Source of the DNA: Castanea sativa
Lineage: Eukaryota; Streptophyta; Magnoliopsida; Fagales; Fagaceae
DNA length: 64,000 nt
NCBI RefSeq assembly: GCF_040712315.1
Contig: NC_134015.1
Coordinates: 19,531,614 to 19,595,613 of the forward strand
Direction of reading: 5' to 3'
Shown here: in pieces, positions 24,541-35,580 of the stretch
Layout of the letters: each line of letters opens with the position of its first letter
Numbering within the stretch: position 1 is the stretch's first letter
Translations under genes and position numbers: made by a program
The notes under the pieces: generated by a model
What the model was told of the DNA's origin: nothing
The model's input: only the letters and a program-made list of their open reading frames with translations
Databases searched by the model: none

Positions 24541-24772
24541 ATATATAAATTAGAATAGATTTGATTAGATTAAATTGGTTAAGTACTAAATTTTCTTTGT
24601 AAGGAAAATTTTTAGTATTTAGAACCGTTAAATTTGGTATAAATTTATTGCATTTAGTATATACAGATTAGAGTAGATTTGTTTCTCAAAAAAAAAAAAT
24701 TAGAGTAGATTTAATTTGATTAAATTGGTTATGTAGTAAAGTTTCTTTGTAAGGAAAATTATTAGTATTTAA
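24541..24772 (+). repeat. Tandem repeat of the left edge of unit B
   Basis: The block TAGATT(T)...GATTAAATTGGTTA, then TTTCTTTGTAAGGAAAAT, then TTAGTATTTA occurs twice, at about 24553-24640 and 24705-24772. The second is where unit B starts to align with unit A. Confidence 0.6.
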
Positions 24773-26077
24773 CGCTCTGTTTGTTTTGCTGGAAAACTTT
24801 CTGTAAAGATAGTTTTCCACATTTTCTAGTGTTTGGTAGTACAAAAAAAAAACTAGTCAACGGAAAACTATCTTTAGTCAATGGAAAATCCTAATAAAAA
24901 TAAGGCTTGTTTTTTATAGCTTGTTTTCCAAAAAAAATTTTTGGAAAACAATCTCTATCTCATAATACGCTCTCTCACTATCACTCTTTCTCTTTTCCCT
25001 TTTCTTTTTCTTTCCTCACACCCTCACTATCACTCACTCTGGTCTCTCCTCTTCCATAGATCTCTCTCCCTCACTCTCTCTCCATATTTCTCTTCCCCTT
25101 TATAACACAGTTCTTTGAGTAGATTTTTTTTCCCTCATTGCTCAGTAATTATTTCATTCCTCTCTACCAATTTGCAAAAGAGAACATATTTGCCGCGGTA
25201 ATTATTCATTCCTCTCTACCAAAATCTCAATTCTTTACTTTGAATTTCAAACTTGATTTTATTTTTTTCCCTAATAAACATTTGGTTTGATGTATTCCAT
25301 GTATAAGTTTCTTTTTTTTTTTTTGCACATAAAAGTGCTAAAAATATATATATAAAAAAAATAAAAAAGAAGAATGAATGAATGAATGAAGTAAAAGACG
25401 AAAATTTTAAACATAGTGCCTATATGGCTCTAAATTACTTTTACATAGCATAATCTTTTTTGTTGATAGATACATTATGCATATATTATATAGTGATGAT
25501 ATATTATGTAGATACATTATATAAATACATAATTTTGAGTAATATTAAAGACTTCTGGTTAACTGTAGTAGATAATTAGTGTACTAGCAAAAAGAGTAGA
25601 CAATGAAAAGTTATTGTTATTTTGTACTTATTAAAGATGTATTCTCATATCAATTTTATGTATATAGACAAATGGTTAATATATATAAATGTGTGTGTGA
25701 GTGTGGACGTTCCTGTCCATATATATAAGTAAAATGAGTAGTAGAGATCATGAAAATTTGATAACTAATTTTTATTGTATTTATTGTCAAAATTTTAGTA
25801 TGAAAACCAAATTCATCCTTGGTTTTTTTTTTTTAATATTGATTACATTAGTTAGTTTACATAATACGCATGTTTTAAATTACACAAGAAATATAAAAAA
25901 TAAAAATAAAAATTTGCATACCAAACACCAGAAAACATTCTCAAGCTCATTTTCAAGGTTGTTACCAAACACTGAAAAATGATATAATTTTCTAAAAAAT
26001 GATATAGTTTTCTAGAAAATGCTCTTTGAAAAATGAACAATTTTCCAGAAAATGTTGATGCTGAAACAAACAGAGCG
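24773..26077. mobile_element. 1.3 kb MITE, CGCTCTGTTTG family, copy 2
   Basis: 1305 bp, with terminal inverted repeats CGCTCTGTTTGTTTTGCTGG on the left and AAACAAACAGAGCG on the right. Comparison with the empty site in unit A (GTATTTAAAACC near 13231-13242) gives a 3 bp duplication, TAA. It is very similar to 21011-22310 along its whole length, including the ORF-like stretch (here 25735-25982, shorter GT tract). The family was therefore active after the segmental duplication. A transposase must be supplied from elsewhere. Confidence 0.9.
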
Positions 26078-26283
26078 TAAAACCATTGCATTAGGTAGAA
26101 AATAATTGCATTTAATAGTTAATATTTAAGGGAAATCTCATTTGTGGCATTTAATACTGAATATTTAAGAGCATTCCCTTTCCAATCACAATTTATTATT
26201 GACAGATGGTAAATGCATTTACATGTACAAATAGTATCCTTGTACCATAATTAATTACATTTTTGAAACCTAGCAAAAGGTCC

Positions 26284-26291
26284 TATATAAA
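26284..26291 (+). promoter_or_regulatory. TATA box of RALF-like gene B
   Basis: TATATAAA is about 32 bp before the ATG at 26323, as in the paralogue. The 240 bp upstream is conserved with unit A at about 95%. Confidence 0.6.
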
Positions 26292-26322
26292 CCCTAGTTC
26301 TCAACTATCGAGATTCATAACG

Positions 26323-26562
26323 ATGGTACACTCCAACATGAAGTCATGGCTATTGTGTTTGGCTTTGATTGGCATGTTTATGCTAACACATGTGAAGGCA
26401 GCTCGTCCAAATGACCTTAATGTCATTGACCCACTTGGAGATCCATACCCTACACCCAAATTACCTACAGAAGTGACTCCAATACCAGCTAACCCATATA
26501 GTCGAGGTTGCTCAAGAATAACTCGTTGCCGTGGCGGTCCTAGGCCTCCACAACGTGATTGA
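26323..26562 (+). CDS. RALF-like secreted peptide, two-cysteine form (copy B)
   Basis: A 79-residue paralogue of the gene at 13480-13716. The ATG at 26323 is chosen, not the in-frame ATG at 26263, because the latter lies upstream of the TATA box and is not conserved in copy A. Signal peptide 1-26, proline-rich middle, and C-terminal ANPYSRGCSRITRCRGG with two cysteines. From residue 4 to the end of the RCRGG motif the copies differ by six silent codon changes and one conservative replacement (T to S). Residues 2-3 (AQ to VH) and the last seven or so residues differ more. This pattern suggests that both copies stayed under protein-level constraint after duplication. The product is inferred to be a secreted signalling peptide; receptor and activity are not known from sequence. 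Confidence 0.8.
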   Translation: MVHSNMKSWLLCLALIGMFMLTHVKAARPNDLNVIDPLGDPYPTPKLPTEVTPIPANPYSRGCSRITRCRGGPRPPQRD

Positions 26563-27306
26563 AGATTTGGATAAACCAAAATGGGGTTGCTGGAATTTTA
26601 GTAGTGATTTTTATATTAATAAAATGTAATCCTTTACTTAGATTCAAATTAATCATTTCACATTCAATATTCACTGTGCCGATCCACAATTTTTGTTGTT
26701 GCAATGATAAGAACTTGATATTATATTATAGAGCACTTTGATTTTTGGCCAATGCTATTGAAGTATCTTTTAATGACTTCATTTTTTGAGATTGTAAAAT
26801 GCATTAAATTTCTTATATATTTTTACTGTTTCATGTGATCTTTGGCATACACAGTGAAGAGTTCAACGTCGGGATGGTAGGTGAAGGGTAAGGGTTGTGA
26901 ATAAGGGCTTGCCGACCAAGGGCGAAGAGGCTAGGTAGCAATATGGCGTCGTTTTAATATAACAAATGGGGGTGTTTTCAAAATTTTTTTTTTTTTTTGG
27001 GTTAATGTATTGGCAATAATAGATGGGATGTTTTAAACTTTTCTAAACAGACTTTAGTGAGTTGGTGGTAAGGGGACTATTTCGGGCATTAATATTAGGG
27101 GTGTAACACCTCCCAAACTACTATTTTGTAACCATATAATACTTTACCCTGGTGGGTATTGCTAAATTGTTTTAGCAATTGTCAATAGTAAATAGGTGCT
27201 TAGTTTTCATGGCAGCAACGACATCCATCATGTCCAACCACTGCAAGTGTTGATGATTCTTGACCACCATGAGTGGTTCATTAAAGAAGAGAGAGAGAGA
27301 GAGAGA

Positions 27307-27470
27307 TTTTTTTTTTTTTAGAGAGTTTCAACCTATGGTGTCTGCTCTTGATGATTGCTCTTTATCATCAGACCAAGACACCAATCAGCTTTTAGTGTAA
27401 ACGGGGATTGAACCACAGATCTCTTATACAACCATCAGAGACTTTACCAGTTGAGCTAACTGAAACCCTC
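27307..27470 (-). mobile_element. tRNA-derived SINE inserted in a GA microsatellite
   Basis: On the minus strand it begins GAGGGTTTCAGTTAGCTCAA, with an A-box-like TTAGCTCAACTGGTAAAGTC, then a B-box-like GTGGTTCAATCCC, and ends in an A-run (the T-run at 27307-27319). GA repeats lie on both sides. Unit A has an uninterrupted (GA)n at the same place (14497-14524), so this is a post-duplication insertion. It belongs to a different SINE family from that at 1664-1836. Confidence 0.85.
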
Positions 27471-27797
27471 AGAGAGAGAGAGATAGATTGGTGACAAATG
27501 AATGGTGGTAAACAAGGTTAGTAATATACAATACACATATAATATGATAAATATACAGATGGTTATAATTCGGCATCTTTAAGAAAAATACGTTTTAAAA
27601 ATACAGAAAAAAAATTGGAAACAGAAAAAGAACGAATACGTATATAATATGAGTATAATATTTTCATATTTTAAGGTTTCGCAATAAAAATTTGGAAACA
27701 TTAGCAATACTTTTTGTGGAAATAACTACAATAATTTAACATATTACACTCATAGAAAATTCTCAACAATTTAATTTAAAATAATCTAATTGATAAG

Positions 27798-27947
27798 AAT
27801 ATTATTTCAATAATTATGTGAAAAAATCAACAATAACTCTAATTTTTGTATGAAAAATAATAATTTAATTTTGTATCAAATAATGCTCTACTTATTCATA
27901 GGTATAGAATAAATTATCTTACTTAGATAAAAATAATATAATAAAAT
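27798..27947 (+). repeat. 150 bp direct repeat, left flank of Tat element
   Basis: This block recurs at 39905-40054, immediately after the right LTR, with 3 differences in 150 positions. It starts AATATTATTTCAATAATTAT and ends ATAATATAATAAAAT exactly at the LTR border. Unit A has the block once. Confidence 0.95.
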
Positions 27948-28786
27948 TGTAGGGTCAATGGGCCTAGGAATATGTGTTGGGTTGACCCAAGAGTATTTAT
28001 TGGGCTAAAGATCCAATCCGAGGACACTGAATGGCCCGAGGATGTGAGAACATCAAACCTACGAAGCAATTCTAATAAGTAAAGAAGTGATATCTGATCA
28101 AGTATATCCAAGAAGGTGGTCCGAGGAAGAGTATGTTCTCGGCTATGTAAAGCCGAGATAGGAGAAGGACTGGTTAACGTCCACGGGAAATATTCTAGAA
28201 GATCCTATAGGTAAGGGTAAGCATGGTAGATATAGAAGATAAGAACAAAGGCGGTGAAAATATCTAAGATAAACTTGTTACCACCGCCACCACATTGAAT
28301 ACTCTGCAACTGCTTCTCTAGCTGCATTAATGGGGAAGTGATGCTTGAGCATCAGGGTTCAACCTTATATCTACCTCCAAAGACTTCAAGGGGGTGGTGG
28401 ATGTGACAAGTATCTAAATCAGTAGTTTGATCCATACGTGGAAGATGGGGAGAAGAAGGGAGATGATATAAAAGGAAAAGGAAGACGCTCAGAGAGGGTA
28501 TCGGAGAAAAAAAAGAGAGAAAAAACACTGTATACATCGCCATCCTTAGTTATAATCTATCTTTGAAAGAGATAAGAGAAATCATCCTTGGCTTGTGTCC
28601 GAGGATAAAGTTCTTTCATATTAACAGTTCCTTGTGTGTAATGTTGTAATCGAGCCCATCATTTTAGTTATCTAACATCACTAGAACCTAAATTTCAAGC
28701 TTACTCTCTACAAATTTCATTGTATTGGGTTTTTGGGGCCTATCCCCTTCTCGCTGTTGAGTTTGGGTGCAAATTGTGTCCTTACA
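27948..28786 (+). repeat. 5' LTR of Tat-type Ty3 element
   Basis: 839 bp, starting TGTAGGGTCAAT and ending TTACA (TG...CA). It matches 39057-39904 with about 52 substitutions, roughly 6%, most of them transitions. It contains a TATA box (28467) and several CCGAGG/CTCGG motifs. Confidence 0.95.
28467..28475 (+). promoter_or_regulatory. TATA box of the LTR promoter
   Basis: TATAAAAGG in the 5' LTR; the matching site in the 3' LTR is TATAAAAAG at about 39577. It would mark U3/R of the retrotransposon transcript. Confidence 0.5.
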
Positions 28787-28787
28787 A

Positions 28788-28806
28788 TTGGCGTCATCTG
28801 TGGGAA
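28788..28806 (+). other. Primer-binding site
   Basis: TTGGCGTCATCTGTGGGAA begins one base after the 5' LTR. It is close to the TGGCGCCGTCTGTGGGAA form common in plant Ty3 elements. I do not assign the tRNA. Confidence 0.65.
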
Positions 28807-28833
28807 CTCTTGTGTTTTAGGAGGTTTAGCATT

Positions 28834-30092
28834 ATGGTAGGCTCAAGTCCACACCGTGCGGAGTCTGTGGGGTCCCAGCGTGAGGATCACTCCTTGCATC
28901 TTAAGCAGGAAAGGGACTGAGAGGGTAGTGTGCATACAACGCACACTCGTAGGAGTCATTCACAAGGTGGAAGTAGAATTCCTCACGAGGAAAATGATAA
29001 AGCCATGCAGAAGGAGATTGACCACCTGAAGAAGAAGTTACGCCGCGAAAGGCGAAGGCGAAGGCGAACTGCTTCCTTTTCTGATCCTTCTTCTAAAGGC
29101 TCTAGGGATGACAGTTACAGGCCCAGGTCAAGAACAACCCTGGATGAGTCTTTCTCCTATAAGGAAGACAATCTGCACGAGCGTAGGGGAAAAAATTATT
29201 TTTCTAGGGGCTTGGGAAATGATGCTATGAGTAGGGCATTACATCAAATCTCCAAGTCACCTTTCACACACAGGGTGGAGGAAGGGAAGCTCCCTCGGTA
29301 CTTCACACAACCAGCGTTCACCATTTATAATGGCCGAACAGATCTTGTGGAGTATGTGAGTCATTTCAATCAGAGGATGGCTGTGCATTCTAAGAATGAA
29401 ACTTTAGTATGCAAAGTCTTCCCCTCCAGCCTAGAACCTGTGGCGATGAGGTGGTTTAATGGCTTGAGGGCAAGTTCTATCGATTTTTTCATGGACCTCA
29501 CCAGGGCATTTAGGTCTCGCTTTATGCAGTAGAGTTCCTCGGCCCTTGGATTCATTATTTTCCATGGCCATGAGAGAAGGGGAAACCCTGAAAACATACT
29601 CAGACAGATACTAGGAGATGTTCAATGAGATCGATGGGGACTTTGATGATATAGCGATAAGGACCTTCAAGGTCAGCCTACCTGTCGTGCACGACTTAAG
29701 GAAATCTTTGACCAAAAAGCCTATAAGGAGTGTATGTCGGCTCTAGATCGCATTGATGAATATAAAAGGGTTGAGAAAGATCAACAGCAAGGTAAGGTAA
29801 AGGCGAAGGTTATCCCTCAAGAGAGAAGGGATTTCAGGTTGGACAGATACAACAACAACAGGCCCAGAAGAGATTTTGCCAGGCAAACTGGTCTTACCAC
29901 TCCTCAGGTGGTTAATACTATATTTCAGGAACTAGTGCACCAACTGTTGGAAAAAAAATCTAGAATGAATTATATTTCAAATGGCCCAACAAGATGGCAA
30001 GGGACCCTATGAGGCGCAACCAAAACCTTCTTTGCAAGTATCATCGGGAAAGGGGTCATACCACTAAGGATTGTCAGACTCTATAGAATCAT
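28834..30092 (+). pseudogene. Tat gag (capsid/nucleocapsid), broken
   Basis: The frame opens at ATG 28834 but has a TGA at 28918, then runs open from 28930 to 29532. The N-terminal third is basic (RRERRRRRR). It is followed by the retrotransposon gag domain (FTIYNGRTDLVEYVSHFNQR; MRWFNGLRASSIDFF), which forms the capsid shell. After a stop and shift near 29530-29730 it resumes as SALDRIDEYKRVEKDQQQGK. A zinc-knuckle-like CKYHRERGHTTKDC lies near 30031-30075, ended by a stop. All parts are in family order; at least three lesions prevent translation as one protein. Confidence 0.85.
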
Positions 30093-30851
30093 TTGGAGCA
30101 GTTGGTTAAGGAGGGAAGGTTAAAGCAATTCTTGTATCGGCCTAATGAGCAGGGAAATCATTCAGGGGCTGTGAACCAGGGCAGCACTTCATCAAGGCCT
30201 CCTCTAGGTACGATCAATGCTAGTTTTGCTGCTCCCGAGAAGACTGGTTCTCGTCCTTCCAAGGTGATGTCTGTAGCACGAACCCTGACCGAAGATTCTA
30301 GGTTTGAGCCGAAGAGGATTAAAGGGAATATCCTACCAATTTTAGGTTTCTCAGAAAAGGACAAGATCGAGACTATTCAACCACATGATGATGCTTTGGT
30401 GGTTACGCTGAGGATAGGGGGCTACGACGGGAAGAGGGTGATGATTGACCAGGGTAATGGTGAAGATATTATGTGCCCCGACCTGTTCAAGGGGCTAAAT
30501 TTAAAGCTTGAGGATCTTACAGCTTATGATTCGCCATTAATAAGCTTTGAAGGGAAAGCTGTCATACCAAAGGGGCAAATTAGGTTGCTTGTGCAATTTG
30601 CCCCAGAAGTGGTATACGTGGATTTCATTGTGGTAGATGCCTACTCTCCTTACACGGCTATTGTGGCAAGAGCTTGGTTGCATGCTCTGGGTGTCGTGTC
30701 CTCAACTCTACATGTCAAAGTTAAGTTTCCATCTGGGGATCAAATCAATGAACTAATTGGAAATCAATCTATGGCTAGACAGTGCATGGCGGCTGCAATT
30801 CTGCATCAGCTTGGGTCAGAGTCCTCAACCTCAGCTGAGGGGGGCCCATAG
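30093..30851 (+). pseudogene. Tat protease region
   Basis: A 252-codon open stretch. The retropepsin-like core is GGYDGKRVMIDQGNGEDIM, in which the catalytic D-S/T-G motif appears as DQGNGEDI, as in other Tat-lineage proteins (VLVDQGSSADI pattern). It is followed by FEGKAVIPKGQIRL and YTAIVARAWLHAL, which match the remainder of the domain. It would cleave the polyprotein. The frame is lost between it and the reverse transcriptase (stops at 30849-30915). Confidence 0.8.
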
Positions 30852-30956
30852 CAATCAATGTCTCTGGCCACACCCAGGGTATCAATAGTAGAAGAACCTG
30901 CGTGTGAAGAATTATAGAAAGTTCTTATAGATGATGACCCTGAAAAATTCTTTCAG

Positions 30957-31880
30957 GTGGGAGTTCAGTTGCCACCTCAGGAGAAGGCGAAGCTGGTTAT
31001 GTTCTTGAAGAAAAATGTGGTTGTATTTGCATGGAATGCTTATGAGGCCCCGGGGTTTATCCAACTTTCATTTGTCACCATTTCAATGTCAACCCGGCTG
31101 TGTTGCCGAGGAGGCAACCACCTCGGCGCTCATCTAAAGAGCATTCCGAGGCCGTCAAGGAAGAAGTACTCAAGCTCAAAAAGGCTGGTGCTATCAAAAA
31201 GGTGTTCTATTCTAAGTGGTTGGCTCATACAATGGTAGAAAAGAAGAAGAATGGGAAGTGGAGAGTATGCGTAGACTTTGCAGACTTGAACAAGGTTTGT
31301 CCTAAAGATTCTTTCCCAATGCCTCGTATAGATCAGCTATGGATGCTACTGTTGGGCATCCTTGGATGAGTTTTTTGGATGCTTTTCGAGGTTATCACCA
31401 AATACCTTTGGCTTTGGGTGATTAGGAGAAGACAACCTTTATCACTCCTACAGAGAATTATCATTATAAGGTGATGCATTTTGGTTTGAAAAACGCGAGA
31501 GCTACCTATCAAAGGATGATGACTAAGATGTTTGAGCTACAGCTGGGCGAGACTATTGAAGTGTATGTGGATGACATGGTGGTGAACAGTAAAACGGTTT
31601 CTGTGCATGTGGAAGACCTGAATGATACTTTTCAGACGCTAAAGAGGTACAAGTTGCGCCTTAACGCTTCCAAACGTTCTTTGGTGTGGGATCTGGTCAA
31701 TTTCTAGGGTATATGGTAACTCATCAGGGAATTGAAGTTAACCTTGCACAAGTCAAGGCAATTAATGGCTTACAGCCACCTCGGAAACCTAAAGAAGTTC
31801 AGAGATTGACAGGGATGACTGCTGCCCTCAACCGATTTATTTCTCGGTCTGCAGATAGGTGCAGGCCTTTCTTCTAGTTT
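30957..31880 (+). pseudogene. Tat reverse transcriptase, broken
   Basis: Segments in order: EEVLKLKKAGAIKKVFYSKW and KKNGKWRVCVDFADLNKVCP (31155-31310), a broken SFLDAFRGYHQIPL-like segment (31369-31412), then KVMHFGLKNARATYQRMM (31465-31515). The catalytic YVDDMVV lies at 31564-31584 and FLGYMVTHQGIEVN near 31700. The two aspartates of YVDD are intact. Frame changes near 31100, 31365 and 31700 split it over three frames. It copies element RNA into DNA in family members; this copy cannot. Confidence 0.9.
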
Positions 31881-31889
31881 CTGAATAAG

Positions 31890-32970
31890 TGGAAGGGATT
31901 TGAATGGACCGAGGAGTGTGCTTTAGCTTTTCAATCGTTTAAGGAGTATCTTTCACGACCACCCATTATGTCTCGGCCAGAGGTTGATGAAGTTTTGTTC
32001 GCGTATATTGCTGTGGCTAGTCATGCCGTTAGCTTGGTTCTAGTACGAGTTGATAACGGGGTGCAGAGACCAATTTATTATGTGAGCAAATCTTTACATG
32101 AGGCCGAAGTGAATTATTTACCGTTGGAAAAGGCGATTCTAGCAGGTGCATGCTACACGTAAGCTTCCCCATTACTTCCGATCTCATACATTTGTTATTT
32201 TAACTCAACTTCCTCTTAAGTCTATACTCCGAAGTGCTAACTACACGGGAAGGATTGTCAAATGGGGTACCATCTTGGGGGCTTTTGATATCAAGTATAT
32301 GCCTCGTACCTCCATAAAAGGCCAGGTCCTTGCTGATTTGGTGGCGGAGTTTGCTGAGCCTTCATTAGAAGAGAACGCTAAAAGCTTGGACATGGATGAA
32401 AAATCGGTTGACATGATTTTGTGCAAAGAACCTGTGATATGGAAAGTGTACGTTGACAGAGTAGCGAATCAAAGAGGATCTGGTGTGGGGTTAGTTTTGG
32501 TGTCCCCTGAGGGAATTACTTTTGAGAAATCTTTGAGACTAGGATTCTCAACCACCAACAATGAGGCAGAATATGAAGCTTTACTGGTAGGAATGGATAT
32601 GGTTCAGAAAATGGGTGAAAAGATAGTGCAGATATTTTCAGATTCACAATTAGTGGTCGGCCAAGTGGAAGGAAAGTTAGAGGCTAGAGATCTGAGAATG
32701 CAAGGGTATTTAACCCGGGTCAAGTACTTACAATCAAAATTTAAATCTTTTACCTTGTTACATATCTCCAGGAGTATGAATACCTATGTTGACTCCCTAA
32801 CCACCCTTGGGACGTCCTCAGCACAAAGCCAACCTCGGATCATCCTTATTGAGGATTTGTGCAAACATGTTGGAACGAAGAGTAACACCATTCGAATTTA
32901 TCAAATTAGGGTGGGACCTAGTTGGATGGATCCTATAGTGTCGTTCCTTAAAAATGATATTTTGCCCTAG
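31890..32970 (+). pseudogene. Tat dual RNase H (Gypsy-type then archaeal-type)
   Basis: The first, Gypsy-type RNase H runs from about 31968 (LFAYIAVASHAVSLVLVR; RPIYYVSKSLHEAEVNY; PLEKAILAG) and after a frame change at 32155 to LVAEF near 32352. A second, archaeal-type RNase H follows at 32437-32830 (VYVDRVANQRGSGVGLVLVS; NNEAEYEALLVGM; IFSDSQLVVGQV). The glycine after the first catalytic aspartate is R here. Two RNase H domains in tandem is the hallmark of the Tat lineage. The ORF from 32146 to 32970 is uninterrupted. Confidence 0.88.
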
Positions 32971-32999
32971 GAGAAGTCTGAAGCAGATAAAGTACGCAG

Positions 33000-34162
33000 A
33001 AAAGCACCTCGGTTCTGGCTGTCCGAAGACCAGAAGTTGTACAAATGCTCCTTTTTAGGACCATATTTGCTGTGTATACACCCTGAAGTAACAGAGTTAC
33101 TTTTGAAAGAGTTACATGAAGGGATTTGTGGAAGTCACACAGGATGAAGGTCTTTATCTCATAGAGCTCTTACACAAGGGTATTAGTGGCCCAATATGTA
33201 GAAAGAGGCACAGGATTATGCAAAGAAGTGCAACCAATGTCAGAGATTTGCTCCCAACATCCATCAACTAGGGGATGTCCTTAATCCTCTGTCTAGTCCT
33301 TCGCCTTTTGCTCAGTGGGGCTTAGACATTGTAGAGCCTTTCCCAAAGGCAGTAGAGAATAGGAAATGGTTGCTTGTTGGAACAAATTATTTCATTAAGT
33401 GAGTGGAAGCTGAGCCATTGTCAAACATCAGGGATGTGAATGCGAAGAGGTTTGTTTGGAAGAACATTGTTACCAGGTTTGGAATCCCTCATACTTTTAT
33501 TTCAAATAACGGCCTACAATTTGATAGTAAGGCCTTCAGAAGATATTGTTGTGATCTAGGCATCACAAATAGATATTCCACTCCAGCTTATCAAGCAAGG
33601 GAATGGACAAGTCGAGACTGTCAATAAATTTATAGTTAATGGGCTTAAGAAAAAGCTGGATGATGCTAAAGGGAGGTGAGTGGAAGAATTGCCATATGTT
33701 TTGTGGACATATCGAACTACACCTCAAAGATCTACTGGAGAAACACCTTTCTCTATGACTTATGGAGCCAAGGCTGTAATTCTTCTAGAAACTGGGTATC
33801 CGACATCGAGTACGAGCTCTTTCATCCCAAGTAGCAATGAAAATTTATTAGAAAAAAGTTTAGACCTAGTTGAGGAACGGCGAGAAAATGTCATGGTACA
33901 GTTAGCTTATTATCAGCATAAACTCAAGTAGGGATATGATTCCCACGTGAAGTTAAGGCCACTTGCATCTAAAGACTTGGTATTGAGGAAAGTTTTTGGT
34001 ACTGTTAAAAATCTAGCATAGGAAAAATTGGGACCTAACTAGAAAGGACCTTATCATATCACTTCGGTAGCTAGCATAGGAGCATATTATCTTGAAGATT
34101 TAGATGAAAAGATTGTACCACATCCCTGGAATGTAAACAACTTACGAAGACATTATTATTAA
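33000..34162 (+). pseudogene. Tat integrase, broken
   Basis: The HHCC zinc finger is recognisable near 33115-33255 (ELLHEGICGSHTG, CNQCQRFAPNIHQ) with two in-frame stops. The catalytic core follows: PFAQWGLDIVEPFPKA at 33301, then TRFGIPHTFISNNGLQFDSK near 33475-33530 (second aspartate position changed, NNG for DNG). The E-helix region is near 33590 with a frameshift, and PYVLWTYRTTPQRSTGETPF follows at 33692. It ends with NNLRRHYY and a stop at 34160. It would insert the cDNA in an active copy. Confidence 0.88.
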
Positions 34163-34209
34163 TGAAAGGCACATCTATCATTTTATTTCTATTGACATTG
34201 TATTGCATT

Positions 34210-35580
34210 GGTTATTATGTTTATAAATATCAAACTGAAACATGGTCATGCTTGGCTTCTTGAACCACATGCCTTGTATAAATTGATATTTTATTAAGTG
34301 TTGAACAGAACCTTAGTTATGTCTGGTTCTCGGACCATTTACTTTGGGGAAATTAACACTTCAGTTCATTTTCATAAATATCAAAACTGAAACTTGGTCA
34401 TACCTGGCTCCTCGGACCACATGTCTTGTATAAATTAATATTTTATTAAGTGTTGAACAGAACCTTAGTTATGTCTGGTCCTCGGACCATCTACTTTGGG
34501 GAAATTAACACTTCAGTTCATTTTTCTAAGTATCAAACTGAAACTTGGTCATACTTGACTCCTTGGACCACATGCCTAGTATTAATTGATATTTTATTAA
34601 ATGTTGAACAGAACCTTAGTTATGTCTGGTCCTCGAAACATCTACTTTGGAAAAATTAACACTTCAGTTCATTTTTCTAAGTATCAAATTGAAACTTGGT
34701 CATGCTTGGCTCCTCGAACCACATGCCTTGTATAAATTGATATTTTATTAAGTGTTAAATAGAACCTTAGTTATGTCTGGTCCTCGGACCATCTACTTTG
34801 GGGAAATTAACACTTCTGTTCATTTTTCTAAGTATCAAACTGAAACTTAGTCATGCTTGGCTCCTCGGACCACATGCCTTGTATAAATTGATTTTTTTTT
34901 TATTAAGTGTTGAACAGAATCTTAGTTATGTCTGGTCCTTGGACCATCTACTTTGAGGAAATTAATAATCCAGTTCATTTTTCTAAGTATCAAACTGAAA
35001 CTTGGTCATGCTTGGCTCCTCGAACCACATGCCTTATATAAATTTATTTTTTTATTAAGTGTTGAACAGAATCTTAGTTATGTCTGGTCCTTGGACCATC
35101 TACTTTGAGGAAATTAATAGTCCAATTCATTTTTCTAAGTATCAAACTGAAACTTGGTCATGCTTGGCTCCTTGGACCACATGCCTTGTACAAATTGATA
35201 TTTTATTAAGTGTTGAACATGACCTTAGTTATGTCTGGTTCTCGAATCATTTACTTTAGAGAAATTAACACTTCAGTTCATTTTTCTACATATCAGACTG
35301 AAACTTGGTCATACTTGGCTCCTCGGACCACATGCCTTGTATAAATTAATATTTTATTAAGTGTTGAACAGAACTTTAGTTATGTCTAGTCCTCGGGCCG
35401 TCTAGTCCTCGGGCCATCTACTTTGGGGAAATTAACACTTCAGTTCATTTTCATAAATATCAAACTGAAACTTGGTCGTGTCTGGATCCTCGAACCACAT
35501 ACCTTGTATATATTGACATTTTGTTCCATATTAGTTAGAATCTTAATTATGTCTGATCCTCGAACAACCTATCCTTAAGT
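34210..35580 (+). repeat. Tandem array of about nine 151 bp repeats in the Tat 3' region
   Basis: The anchor TATCAAACTGAAACTTGGTC starts near 34229, 34378, 34531, 34682, 34833, 34988, 35140, 35291 and 35458. The spacing is therefore 149-155 bp, with a last step of 167 bp that holds a small internal duplication (35390-35412). Each unit also contains TGGTCCTCGGACCA-type palindromes and TTTTATTAAGTGTTGAACAG. Tat/Ogre elements are known to carry such arrays, which can seed satellites. Confidence 0.95.

Noticed and set aside
26263..26322. Upstream in-frame ATG as the start of RALF-like gene B
   Set aside because: It precedes the TATA box, is absent from copy A, and would bury the signal peptide 20 residues inside.
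34210..35580. Link between the 151 bp tandem repeats and the 150 bp flanking duplication
   Set aside because: The sequences are unrelated; the similar length appears to be coincidence.
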